Part shown: piece after piece, positions 33,798-42,231 of the stretch
Numbering within the stretch: position 1 is the first letter of the stretch
Layout: each line of letters begins with the position of its first letter
Source of the DNA: Lujinxingia vulgaris
GTDB lineage: Bacteria > Myxococcota_A > Bradymonadia > Bradymonadales > Bradymonadaceae
Assembly (NCBI RefSeq): GCF_007997005.1
Contig: NZ_VOSL01000019.1
Location: 1 to 64,000 of the forward strand
Direction of reading: 5' to 3'
Length of the DNA stretch: 64,000 nucleotides
Notes under the pieces: generated by a model
What the model was told of the DNA's origin: nothing
The model's input: only the letters and a program-made list of their open reading frames with translations
The model's database searches: none
Program-made: the position numbers and the translations under genes

Positions 33798-35375
33798 GTG
33801 GTTGATGTCGTGATGTTGGGTCAGCGTCTGCTGAACCTCGAAGATATTGAAGATGTCGTCTACCACCGAAAACCGGTGGAGCTTGCCCCCGATGCGATCA
33901 CCCGCATCGATGAGGCCGCCGCCTACGTGCGCCAGATGGCCGAGAGCGGCCAGGCCGTCTACGGGGTGACCACCGGCTTTGGTGCCAACCGCGACCGGGT
34001 GATCCGCCCGCAGGACGCCGAGCGCCTGCAGGAGAACCTGATCATGAGTCACGCCTGCGGCGTGGGCCCCGCGCTCGATGTGGACGTGGTGCGCGCGATG
34101 ATGCTCTTGCGCATCAACGCCCTGGCGCAGGGAAACTCCGGGATCCGCACCTCCACGCTGAACCTGCTCATCGAGATGCTCAACCGCGGCGTGCACCCCA
34201 TCGTCCCGGAGCTCGGGAGCGTGGGCGCAAGCGGTGACCTCTGCCCCCTGGCCCATATGTGCCTGCCGATCATCGGGCTCGGTGAGGTGCAGGTCGAAGG
34301 GGTGACCTACACCGCCGAAGAGGGCATGAGCCGCGCGGGTCTGGAGCCGGTGCGTTTGACCTACAAAGAAGGCCTGGCGCTCCTCAACGGCACCCAGGCG
34401 ATGACGGCGCTGGGCGTGGTCGTCGCCCTCTCCCTTCGCCCGCTGCTCGACTGCGCCGACGCCATCGGCGCGATGAGCCTGGAGGCCGTCGGCGGGCGGA
34501 TGGAGGCGCTCGACCCGCGCATTCACGCCATCCGCCGTCGCCCCGGCCAGATGCTCAGCGCGGGCCATGTGCGCTACATGGTCGAGGGCAGCGAGCTTGC
34601 CGGCGCCTCCCCGGGCACCGTCGAGGGCAAGGTCGAGTACGTGCAGGACTCCTATTGTCTGCGCTGCATGCCCCAGGTGCACGGGGCCTGCCGCGACGTG
34701 CTCCACCACGTGATCAACGTGCTGATGACCGAGGCCAACGCCGTCACCGACAACCCGCTCGTCTTTGTGCCCGACGCCTTCCAGGACGGCGCGATCCTCT
34801 CCGGCGGCAACTTCCACGGCCAGCCCGTGGCCATGGCGCTCGATTACCTCAAGCTCGCCATCGCCGAGATCGGCTCCATCTCGGAGCGCCGCAGCGCCAA
34901 GCTCACCGACAAGTACTTCTCCGAAGGTCTGCCGGCCTTTCTGGTCAACGAGCCCGGGCTGAACTCGGGCATGATGATCCCCCAGTACGTCGCCGCCGCG
35001 CTTGTGTCGGAGAACAAGAGCCAGAGCCACCCGGCCAGCGTCGACTCCATTCCCACCAGCGCCAACATGGAAGACCACGTGTCGATGGGCATGCACGCCG
35101 GTCTGCACGCCTACCGCATCATGACCAACGTCGAGCGCATTCTGGCCATCGAATACCTGATCGCCGGCCAGGCCCTCGACCTGCGCGAGGGCTACCAGCT
35201 CGGAACACGCACCGCCAAAGCGCTCGAGAGCCTGCGCCAAAAGGTCAGCTTCATGAGCGAAGACCGCGTGCTCTACACCGACATCAACCACGCCACCGAG
35301 CTCATCCGCCGCGGTATTCCGGCCGATTGTCTGGCCGACTACGAGACGGATCATGAGGCGATCCTCGCAGAGTAA
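33798..35375 (+). CDS. hutH: Histidine ammonia-lyase (aromatic amino acid lyase family)
   Basis: 525 residues from GTG 33798 (GGGGAG 9 bases upstream; ATG 33813 is an alternative). MIO-type lyase removing ammonia from histidine to give urocanate. Ala144-Ser145-Gly146 in GSVGASGDL form the MIO cofactor. VYGVTTGFG, ENLIMSHACGVG (His at the selectivity site) and SIPTSANMEDHVSMG follow; the Glu in MEDH is the histidine-lyase type rather than the PAL/TAL type. No hutU, hutI or hutG is near, so a role in a different aromatic amino acid pathway remains possible. A terminator follows. Confidence 0.87.
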   Translation: MVDVVMLGQRLLNLEDIEDVVYHRKPVELAPDAITRIDEAAAYVRQMAESGQAVYGVTTGFGANRDRVIRPQDAERLQENLIMSHACGVGPALDVDVVRAMMLLRINALAQGNSGIRTSTLNLLIEMLNRGVHPIVPELGSVGASGDLCPLAHMCLPIIGLGEVQVEGVTYTAEEGMSRAGLEPVRLTYKEGLALLNGTQAMTALGVVVALSLRPLLDCADAIGAMSLEAVGGRMEALDPRIHAIRRRPGQMLSAGHVRYMVEGSELAGASPGTVEGKVEYVQDSYCLRCMPQVHGACRDVLHHVINVLMTEANAVTDNPLVFVPDAFQDGAILSGGNFHGQPVAMALDYLKLAIAEIGSISERRSAKLTDKYFSEGLPAFLVNEPGLNSGMMIPQYVAAALVSENKSQSHPASVDSIPTSANMEDHVSMGMHAGLHAYRIMTNVERILAIEYLIAGQALDLREGYQLGTRTAKALESLRQKVSFMSEDRVLYTDINHATELIRRGIPADCLADYETDHEAILAE

Positions 35376-35404
35376 CCGGGCCTGGCGAGTGGGGTGACGA
35401 CGAA

Positions 35405-35447
35405 GGGCGATGCACGACCGAGGGTCGTGCGTCGTCCTTTTTTTGCG
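35405..35447 (+). terminator. Rho-independent terminator after hutH
   Basis: GCACGACC and GGTCGTGC pair around GAG, extended by GGGCGAT/GTCGTCC, followed by TTTTTTT. Confidence 0.92.
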
Positions 35448-35461
35448 CTGAGTTTCTGCGC

Positions 35462-35850
35462 CTGAGTGGCCGATTTACCTGAGTACAACGAGAGCTAAGG
35501 GGTCTGAGTGGCCGATTTACCCGGGTAAAACGAGAGCTAAGGGGCCTGAGTTGTCGATTTACTTGAGTAAAACGAGAGCTAAGGGGCCTGAGTTGCCGAT
35601 TTACCTGAGTAAAAGGGGAGCTAAGGGGTCTGAGTGGCCGATTTACCTGAGTAAAAGGGGAGGTAAGGGGTCTGAGTCGCCAATTTACCTGAGTAAAACG
35701 AGAGCTAAGGGGTCTGAGTAGGCGTTCTGTTGTGAACAGAACCCGGGCTAAGGGGTCTGAGTAGCGCTTCTGTTGGGAACAGAACGAGAGGTAAGGGGTC
35801 TGAGTAGGCGTTCTGTTGTGGACAGAACCCGCACTAAGTCACCTCAGTGG
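35462..35850 (+). repeat. Family A tandem repeat array (42 bp), longest copy
   Basis: About nine units; CTGAGT of the unit begins at 35462, 35504, 35546 and 35588, exactly 42 bp apart. The first six share GATTTACCTGAGTA and GAGCTAAGGGG. The last three replace the middle with GCGTTCTGTTGTGAACAGAA while keeping CTAAGGGGTCTGAGTAG. A run of 14 C lies beyond at 35881-35894. No gene is supported in 35376-35921. Confidence 0.92.
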
Positions 35851-35921
35851 CGGACCTCACCTCCCCGACCCACTCGCCGACCCCCCCCCCCCCCACCATG
35901 CACCCGCCTAATTAATTGAAA

Positions 35922-36221
35922 TCATTGAAAAAATTCGTCGGGGAGGAGGCCGCGGCCGAGGGAGCTGTGGTGGCGGGGGTCTTCGTCGGGTGGCGAGGGG
36001 GTGTCTTCGGGATCGATGACGAAGGCGACGAGATCGTCGTAGGTCTGAAAAACGCGCTCGGGTAAAAGGCCCAGCGTGTCGAGCACGCGGTGGGGGGCAC
36101 CGGCCTTACGCGCCTTATCCAACAGCTCGCCGGTGTGGGCTGGGTACTCCACGTCGGCGATGTATTCGGTGACCTCGTTGAGGAGTTTGTTGGTGGCGCG
36201 GTCGTTTTTCAGGCGTTCCAT
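35922..36221 (-). CDS. DUF2795-like small protein, copy 1
   Basis: 99 residues from ATG 36221 with AGGAG 7 bases upstream. The core reads YIADVEYPAHTGELLDKARK, then GAPHRVLDTLGLLPERVFQT and YDDLVAFVI, which fits the DUF2795 pattern (hydrophobic strand with YP, helix, VLxxLxxLPxRxF, helix). The C-terminal third is disordered (DPEDTPSPPDEDPRHHS). The family is of unknown function; in other bacteria such small proteins are often stress or regulatory accessories, which is only a guess here. It lies tail-to-head with its paralogue at 36283. Confidence 0.7.
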   Translation of the reverse strand: MERLKNDRATNKLLNEVTEYIADVEYPAHTGELLDKARKAGAPHRVLDTLGLLPERVFQTYDDLVAFVIDPEDTPSPPDEDPRHHSSLGRGLLPDEFFQ

Positions 36222-36282
36222 CGCGGGGCTCCTGACCGGGTTTGGGAGAGGGGGTGGGGCAGCGACCATGGCGCGGGATGTC

Positions 36283-36576
36283 TCAGTGGGCGGCCTTGTT
36301 GGGGAGGCTGCTGCTGCCTTTGAAGATGGAGGTCGAGCTATGCGGCTCGTTCTGGGGGTCGAATTTGTAGCCCAGGAGCGCTTTTCGCAGCTCGTTCTGG
36401 TCCTGGTAGGTGTGTTCGGGGATGTCGCCCAGGGCCTTCATGGTGCGCTCGGAAGCGCCGGCGTTGCGGAACTGGCTTAAGAGATCTTCGGTGTAGATGG
36501 GGAAGGTCACCTCGGCGATAAGCGCGTCGATCTCGTCGGGGGAGAGGCGAGTGGGCTTGCGGTCGGAGAAGTGCAT
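36283..36576 (-). CDS. DUF2795-like small protein, copy 2
   Basis: 97 residues from ATG 36576 (CGGAG upstream). The core IAEVTFPIYTEDLLSQFRNA, GASERTMKALGDIPEHTYQD and NELRKALLG parallels copy 1 (AEVxFPxxTxDLL against ADVEYPAHTGELL). The C-terminal part is polar. The two genes are on the same strand 61 bases apart and probably arose by tandem duplication. Confidence 0.7.
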   Translation of the reverse strand: MHFSDRKPTRLSPDEIDALIAEVTFPIYTEDLLSQFRNAGASERTMKALGDIPEHTYQDQNELRKALLGYKFDPQNEPHSSTSIFKGSSSLPNKAAH

Positions 36577-36694
36577 GGGGGACTCCGGAGGGCGGTGGAA
36601 AAGGGTCAGCGTCTGCCAGAAACGTGCGCACGACCGGCCGGAGACGAAGCGGAAGGGATGGCGATGTCCGACCCAGGGTTGCGGATGGGGCGCA

Positions 36695-36736
36695 TAAAAA
36701 AAGGGCGATGTCCGTCTCTCGGTCGGACATCGCCCC
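36695..36736 (-). terminator. Rho-independent terminator, minus strand
   Basis: GGGCGATGTCCG and CGGACATCGCCC pair around a 9-base loop, followed on the minus strand by TTTTTTT. It ends the transcript of the Cys-repeat lipoprotein gene. Confidence 0.93.
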
Positions 36737-36766
36737 GGGGTGGCGCGGTGATGAGGTAGGTGCGGG

Positions 36767-37477
36767 TTAGCCGCCGACGGCCTGCTGGCAGATGATGGAT
36801 TGGCCACAGGTCTCGCGCTCGTAGCAGGTGGCGTCGGCGGAGCAGGAATCGACCACGGCGTCGCCTTCGTCGCAGGCCGGCGATGGCGTCGGCAGTTCAC
36901 CACAGGCTTCCGCATCTTCACAGTTGATGGTCTGGCCACAGGCCTCGCGCACGTAGCATGGGGCGCCTTCGGGGCAGGCGTCGACCAGGGCGTCGCCCTC
37001 GTTGCACACCGGAACTTCGTTGCAACTCCCGGCTTCCTGACACACGAACGTGACATCGCAGGCGATGCGCTCGTAGCAGGTAGCGTCCTCGGGGCAGGAG
37101 TCGACCTGAATGTCGTCTTCGGCGCAGCCCGGCTCGTCATCGCAGACATGTGGATCCTCACAGAGAATCGTCGCGCCGCATTCGGTCACCTCATAGCACT
37201 CCCCGCCGGGGATGCACGATTCCACCTCTTCGTGACCGGGCTCGCACTGCGGGATGGCCGCACAGTCGGTGGGTATGTCCTGGCAGAAGATGGTGGAGCC
37301 GCAGAGGGTGTTTTCGTGGCAGCTCTCGTCGCCTTCCTCGCAGCTCTCGACCTCGGTCTGGTCGGCGTTGCAGGCGGGGTAGGCGTCGCACTGGCCTATG
37401 GCGTCGTCGCCGCAGGCGCTCAAGGTGAGGCTTAAGAGGAGGGCGGCGCTTAAGCGGCGCAGAGTTTTGACGATCAT
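36767..37477 (-). CDS. Cys-rich repeat lipoprotein
   Basis: 236 residues from ATG 37477 (a start 27 bases upstream is possible). Signal peptide LSAALLLSLTLSACGDD with lipid Cys at ~20. The mature part consists of five ~40-residue repeats, each with six cysteines, for example CNEVPVCNEGDALVDACPEG followed by APCYVREACGQTINC. The regular spacing suggests three disulfides per unit in an oxidising, cell-surface setting. The unit is typical of Cys-rich secreted repeats found in myxobacteria-like genomes; no exact family is recognised. The protein is very acidic. Confidence 0.8.
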   Translation of the reverse strand: MIVKTLRRLSAALLLSLTLSACGDDAIGQCDAYPACNADQTEVESCEEGDESCHENTLCGSTIFCQDIPTDCAAIPQCEPGHEEVESCIPGGECYEVTECGATILCEDPHVCDDEPGCAEDDIQVDSCPEDATCYERIACDVTFVCQEAGSCNEVPVCNEGDALVDACPEGAPCYVREACGQTINCEDAEACGELPTPSPACDEGDAVVDSCSADATCYERETCGQSIICQQAVGG

Positions 37478-37627
37478 CACTAAGCTCGGGGGCAGGGAGC
37501 GCATCAAGGCGCCGAATTCACATCCAGAGAATGCCCCGAGCTGTAGCGAAGACGTGAGTCCCGAATCAAGCACCATGCCCTGGAGTCAGCCCCACCGGCG
37601 TTGCGGGATTCGGCCCTGATGACACAT

Positions 37628-38824
37628 TTAAAAATCCGCAAAAAGGGCGGTGCGGGCTTTGTTGAGGCCGGCCAGAGAGTGAATGTCCCGGTTGAAGTAG
37701 GGAACTTGCAGGATCGGCATCGTTTTGGGGAGCCGATCGCCCATCAGCGCGATGCTGGTGGCGTCCTGGGTGGCGCGGAGCTCAAACTGGGAGGCGTTCT
37801 CCAACAAAAGCTCGGCCAGGGCGGTGGGTTCGAGGGCCTCGTCGAGCGCGGGCAGCGGGGGCGCTTCGAGGGCTGTGCCCAGCTCCTCGGGCGGCAGCGC
37901 CAGGGCCTCCTCGCTGACCCAGCGGGGGTGCACGCGGTTGACGATGAAGGCGTCGACGTGCAGGGCGTCGCGGTCGAGTTTTTCGTAAAAGTAGAGCGCT
38001 TCTTCGACGGTGAGGCTGTCGGGGGCGGTGACGACCACAAAACCCGTGGCCGAGCTTTTGAGCAGATCGATGACGCCGCGGGCGCGCTCTTCAAAGCCCT
38101 CAAAGAGCGAGGAGAAGGTTTTGAGAAACACGCCGAGCTCGCTTAAGAGCTCTCCGCCGGTGAATTTGCCCAGGGTGCGCATCACGTAGTTCGTGCCGAG
38201 GGAGACGATGCCCATACCGGAGCGCCCGGAGAGCACGCCGGGTTTGTAGAGCCACTGCAGGGCGCGGGAGCTCACGGCGTCGACCAGGCGCTCGGGGGCT
38301 TCCAGAAAGTCCAGCGCGTGGGTGGTGGGCGGGGTATCGAGCACGATCAGGTCAAACTCGCCAGACTCGACGAGCTCATGGAGGCGCTCCGAGGCGGCGT
38401 ACTCCTGGGTGCCGGCCAGGCTGGTGGAGAAGTAGTGGTAAAAGCGGTTGTCGAGGATGGCGTCGCGGGTTTTGGGGTCGGGGGCGTGGCGCTGCACGAG
38501 GCGATCGAAGGAGTCCTTCATGTCGAGCATCATCGCCCAGAGCTCACCCTTTGGCTCAAGACCGAGCTCTTTAAAACGCTCCAGGGGGATCTGCTGCATC
38601 TCGCTGCCCAGGGCCTCGATCCCTAAGGAGTTGGCGAGGCGGCGAGCGGGGTCGATGGTCATGACGAGGACGCGGCGGCCGCTGATGGCGGCGTTGAGCC
38701 CGATGACGGCGCTGGAGGTGGTCTTGCCCACGCCGCCGGAGCCCACGCAGATCACGACCTGTCGCTCGGAGATCACGCGCTCAAAGTGTCGGGAGGCCGG
38801 GGCCTCATCGTCGGTGCGGGCCAT
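37628..38824 (-). CDS. ArsA/Get3-like ATPase, partner lacking the signature lysine
   Basis: 398 residues. Deviant Walker A VICVGSGGVGKTTSSAV near residue 27; the residue before GGVGKT is Ser, so the intradimer signature Lys of the ArsA/MinD class is missing. Switch I and A-loop features follow (MTIDPARRLANSLG) and Walker B LIVLDTPPTTHALDF. The C-terminal half is helical. It is not obviously an arsenite pump: no arsB or arsR is near and the metal-site Cys of ArsA are not evident. Its gene follows, on the same strand, the second ATPase gene (38893), recalling the mycobacterial Rv3679-Rv3680 (BagAB) pair. Confidence 0.85.
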   Translation of the reverse strand: MARTDDEAPASRHFERVISERQVVICVGSGGVGKTTSSAVIGLNAAISGRRVLVMTIDPARRLANSLGIEALGSEMQQIPLERFKELGLEPKGELWAMMLDMKDSFDRLVQRHAPDPKTRDAILDNRFYHYFSTSLAGTQEYAASERLHELVESGEFDLIVLDTPPTTHALDFLEAPERLVDAVSSRALQWLYKPGVLSGRSGMGIVSLGTNYVMRTLGKFTGGELLSELGVFLKTFSSLFEGFEERARGVIDLLKSSATGFVVVTAPDSLTVEEALYFYEKLDRDALHVDAFIVNRVHPRWVSEEALALPPEELGTALEAPPLPALDEALEPTALAELLLENASQFELRATQDATSIALMGDRLPKTMPILQVPYFNRDIHSLAGLNKARTALFADF

Positions 38825-38892
38825 GGGAGGGATCCTTCAAAAAGGTCGCCAGAAGCGCTCAAATGTCGTCGGGGAACTCAGCGTCGGGGAAC

Positions 38893-39918
38893 TCAGCCCG
38901 CGGAGCTTGAGGAGCGGTCGGCGGCGTCTTCGGCGGGGTTGGCAAGCGCGGGGAGCTCGCGGGAGAGGTGCGCGGCGATCTCGTCGATCGTGGCAAAGCT
39001 CATGCGGTCGTGGAAGTAGAAGGGGACTTCGATCATGGGGGCGTCGGCCTGCTCGCGCAGCAGATCGAGGTATTCTTGCTGCATGGCGACCCGGGCGTTT
39101 CGGAAACGCGCCGCCTCCAGAAAACCGGCGGCCGGGTGGGTCTGGGCCTGCGCGTCGCCGGCGTCGGCGGCGGCCTGCAACGCAGCGTGGGCCTCGTTGA
39201 GGTGGGCGACCTGCGCCTCGTCAAAGAGCGGGCGGTAGACGGCATTGGCGAGCACCACGCCGATGGGCACGCCCATCTCTTCGCGCACCACCCGCGCCAG
39301 CTCCAGGGTCTCGTTGACGGGCATGTCTTCGGCCAGGGTCACCAGGTTGATGGCCGTGCGCTCCGGGTCTTGCAGCAAGTCGAGGATGCGCTGGGCTTCC
39401 TCGAACATCAGCCCGGACTTCACAAGGCTGGTGATCACCGAGGGAATTTTCAGGAAGAAAATACCGTGGCCGGTGGCCGGGGCATCCACGATGATCTTAT
39501 CCCACTTCGGGCGGCCGGCCTCGTCGGTCTCGTTGACGTGGTAGTAGGCCTTGCCCAGCATCACCAGCTCGTTGAGGCCGGGGATCACTTTGAGAAAGGA
39601 GCTGACGATGCGGTTCTCGAAGACGGCGCGGTAGACGAGCTTGATCTTGAGGATCATCAGCGCGTATTCGCGCATCGCCGCGGCCGGGGTGACGTTGACG
39701 GCAAAGAGGTTGTCGTCGACCTCGCGGATCTCGTGGTCGACTTCGCCGGCGCCAAAAAGCGTGCTGATCTTGCCCTTGACGTTGAGCTCCATCAAAAGCG
39801 TGCGTTCGCCCTGGCGAGCGCAGCTGAGCGCGAAGGCCGCGGCCAGCGTGGTTTTGCCCACGCCGCCTTTGCCGCTGAAGAGAAAAAATCGCCGGTTGTA
39901 GAGGTCTGGGGAGGACAC
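38893..39918 (-). CDS. ArsA/Get3-like ATPase, partner with the signature lysine
   Basis: 341 residues from GTG 39918 (VSSPDLYNRRFFLFSGKGG); the reading frame extends further upstream, but the extension is Arg/Pro-rich and unlike the family. Walker A FFLFSGKGGVGKTTLAAA includes the signature Lys. ELNVKGKISTLFG and the Walker B KIIVDAPATGHGIFFLKIP follow. It is transcribed first, 68 bases before the gene at 37628. One ATPase with and one without the signature Lys suggests an asymmetric heterodimer (inference). The substrate is unknown. Confidence 0.85.
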   Translation of the reverse strand: MSSPDLYNRRFFLFSGKGGVGKTTLAAAFALSCARQGERTLLMELNVKGKISTLFGAGEVDHEIREVDDNLFAVNVTPAAAMREYALMILKIKLVYRAVFENRIVSSFLKVIPGLNELVMLGKAYYHVNETDEAGRPKWDKIIVDAPATGHGIFFLKIPSVITSLVKSGLMFEEAQRILDLLQDPERTAINLVTLAEDMPVNETLELARVVREEMGVPIGVVLANAVYRPLFDEAQVAHLNEAHAALQAAADAGDAQAQTHPAAGFLEAARFRNARVAMQQEYLDLLREQADAPMIEVPFYFHDRMSFATIDEIAAHLSRELPALANPAEDAADRSSSSAG

Positions 39919-40238
39919 GTCGGGCTCACCGAGAGAGGGGGAGCAGCTGGGAGGGGCCCGGCCGGGAGGGCGCGCGACGCGCGGCCGGCGGTGGGGCCTG
40001 TGAGGCAGGCGGAATCTAATCAGGAACGCGCACAACCGCAAGGCCCTGCGGGTCTGGCGAGATGGGCAACGTACCCTTGCTTGACGCCGGTGGAACGAAG
40101 CGGCGCTGGAGCTTGTTCCGCACGCAACCTATAAGGCGGTGAGCGCCCTCGGTGAAGGATCTCTTTTGGGAGAGGTTCACGAGAGGGAAGCGCGGGCCGC
40201 CGACTTTAAACGATGCAACGATGGACGTGAGGCAGGTG

Positions 40239-41348
40239 ATGGCGATATCGCAGAACATTCGGGCGAACTTTGAGGCGCGTGGCGCCGTGTTTGGCGACGA
40301 AGGTCAGGTTCGTTTTGTGGGGGAGCAGCGCGATGAGGATCAGGCCGGGGTCGACGCGGTGCTCGAGGAGGGGCTGGGCTGGGTGGCCCGAAGCCCGCGC
40401 GAGACGCTGACGATTGCGGGCGATGACGCCATCCCCTGGCTGCAGGGCCTGGTGACCAGCGACCTGATGGGGCTGGCCGAGGAGGGCAAGGGTCAGCGCA
40501 CGGCCTGGGTCAGCCACACCGGCAGATTTGTGGGGGAGGCCCGGCTGATGCATTTCCCCGAGATGCTGCTGGTGGATATGGAGCCCGGCACGCTGGCCGG
40601 CGGGCTGATGAGCCACCTGCGTCGCCATATTATTCTGGAAAAGGTCACGCTTAAGGATCGCAGCGCGGAGACCTTTGTGCTGGGGCTCTACGGCCGGGGG
40701 GCGGCCCAGGTGCTGGCGCAGTGCGGGTCGTGGGCGCATCGGATGGCGCCGGGGAGCGTCGCGATGTTCGGGGGCACCTGGGGGGAGGTCGCAGGACGTG
40801 GCGTGGTGGTGCAGCGGGTGCCCTGGTCGCCCGAAGAAGCCTATGAGCTGCGCCTGGATCCGGCGGATGTGCTCGGGGTGATGGCGGCGGTGGAGGAGGC
40901 CGTGGGTCGGCCGCTGGCGATGTGCGGGGAGGCGGGCTTTGAGCGGCTTCGCCTGGCTGCCGGGGTGCCGCGCTTCGGGGTGGAGTTGCACGAGAAGGTG
41001 ATTCCCCTGGAGGCCGGCTTTGAAGACGCGATCGCCTACGACAAGGGGTGTTATCTGGGCCAGGAGATCATCGCCAGGCTGGATACGCGCGGCACGCCGG
41101 CGAAGATGCTGCGGCGAGTGAGTTTGAAGGCCGAGGAGGCGCCGGAGGTGGGGGCGGATGTGGAGGCGCTTATTGATGGGGAGTGGGTCAAGAAGGGGGA
41201 GCTTGTCAGCGTGGCCCGCGACGTGGGTGGGGCGTTGTACCGGGGGCTGGTCTTTATGAAACGTGGGGCGTATGAGGTGGGGCAGACGATACGCGCCGGT
41301 GAGCTCGAGGGTGAGCTTGAGCCTCTTTTAACGCTGCCGGGTGCGTAG
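40239..41348 (+). CDS. ygfZ: YgfZ/GcvT-like folate-binding protein
   Basis: 369 residues from ATG 40239 (GAGG six bases upstream; ATG 40221 is also possible). The signature KGCYLGQEIIAR with Cys271 near the C-terminal third identifies the YgfZ (IbaG-type, COG0354) branch of the GcvT fold, which binds folate and supports repair or assembly of iron-sulfur proteins. Earlier conserved parts are IPWLQGLVTSDL and AWVSHTGRFVGEARL. The start region is divergent from the ATPase pair on the other strand. uppS follows 78 bases later. Confidence 0.87.
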   Translation: MAISQNIRANFEARGAVFGDEGQVRFVGEQRDEDQAGVDAVLEEGLGWVARSPRETLTIAGDDAIPWLQGLVTSDLMGLAEEGKGQRTAWVSHTGRFVGEARLMHFPEMLLVDMEPGTLAGGLMSHLRRHIILEKVTLKDRSAETFVLGLYGRGAAQVLAQCGSWAHRMAPGSVAMFGGTWGEVAGRGVVVQRVPWSPEEAYELRLDPADVLGVMAAVEEAVGRPLAMCGEAGFERLRLAAGVPRFGVELHEKVIPLEAGFEDAIAYDKGCYLGQEIIARLDTRGTPAKMLRRVSLKAEEAPEVGADVEALIDGEWVKKGELVSVARDVGGALYRGLVFMKRGAYEVGQTIRAGELEGELEPLLTLPGA

Positions 41349-41426
41349 TAGCGTGCGCCGGCTCCCGCGCGCTATTCGGGTGCGCAGAGAGTCAGGTGTT
41401 TTGAACCTTTTGCGAGTGCAGACGCG

Positions 41427-42230
41427 ATGGCAAAACTGACGGTCGATGAGGCCACGCTCAAGCGGTTTGAGGGAGAGGTCCCGAGGCACGTGGCCGTGAT
41501 CATGGACGGCAATGGGCGCTGGGCGGTGCAGCGGGGGATGGCGCGGATTCGCGGCCACCATGAGGGTGCGAACGCGGTGCGCCGCGTGGTGGAGAGCTGC
41601 CGCTACCTGGGGGTGGAGATCCTGACGCTCTATGCGTTCAGCTCCCAGAACTGGGGTCGGCCGCGCGATGAGGTCAGCGGGCTGATGACGCTCTTTGATC
41701 TCTACATCAAAAAAGAGCGCAAACGCCTTTTGCAGAACGGCATCCGCATGCAGGTGATCGGCGACCGCGAGCGCCTCTCTCCGAAGTTGCAAAAAGCCAT
41801 CGGGGAGCTGGAGGCGCGCAGCGCCGAGAACAACGGGATGATCCTGCAGGTGGCCGTGAGCTACGGCGGCCGTGAAGAGATCACCCAGGCGGCGCGTAAC
41901 ATCGCGCGCGACGCGGTGGCTGGAAAACTCGACGTCGACGCCATCAATGAAGATACGATCAGCGATTACCTCTACACCCGGGGGCGCCTCGATCCGGACC
42001 TTGTGATCCGCACCAGCGGGGAGTGCCGGGTCTCGAACTTTTTGTTGTGGCAGATCGCGTACAGCGAGCTCTTCATCACCGAGACGCTCTGGCCGGACTT
42101 TGATGAGACGAAGCTGATCGAGGCCTTTGAGGATTACAGCCGACGCCAGCGACGCTTCGGGCAAACTGGCGAGCAGATCGAGGATGAGGAGGGGGCCGAG
42201 GGCCCCGACACCAGCGAGAGCGAGGGTTGA
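41427..42230 (+). CDS. uppS: Undecaprenyl (isoprenyl) diphosphate synthase
   Basis: 267 residues. cis-Prenyltransferase making the C55 lipid carrier for peptidoglycan and O-antigen. MDGNGRWAVQRG supplies the catalytic Asp27 with Asn29 and Arg31. YAFSSQNWGRP replaces the common FSTENW. The end has RTSGECRVSNFLLWQIAYSE, where most homologues read RTGGE, and LWPDF. A short acidic C-terminal extension (EDEEGAEGPDTSESEG) is unusual. The thiD ATG comes 1 base after its stop; thiD and murF-alr follow in the same direction, so a cell-wall-related operon is likely. Confidence 0.95.
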   Translation: MAKLTVDEATLKRFEGEVPRHVAVIMDGNGRWAVQRGMARIRGHHEGANAVRRVVESCRYLGVEILTLYAFSSQNWGRPRDEVSGLMTLFDLYIKKERKRLLQNGIRMQVIGDRERLSPKLQKAIGELEARSAENNGMILQVAVSYGGREEITQAARNIARDAVAGKLDVDAINEDTISDYLYTRGRLDPDLVIRTSGECRVSNFLLWQIAYSELFITETLWPDFDETKLIEAFEDYSRRQRRFGQTGEQIEDEEGAEGPDTSESEG

Positions 42231-42231
42231 G

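Noticed and set aside
33777-35354. 525-codon minus-strand open frame opposite hutH
   Set aside because: Mirror image of the histidine ammonia-lyase gene, with no ribosome binding site and low-complexity composition.
35462-35850. CRISPR array
   Set aside because: Regular spacing suggested it, but the units are fully repetitive with no unique spacers, and no cas genes are near.
37628-39918. Arsenite efflux ATPases (ArsA)
   Set aside because: The Walker motifs fit the ArsA/Get3 class, but no arsB, arsR or arsenate reductase is nearby and the pair differs in the signature Lys, so an arsenic role is not claimed.
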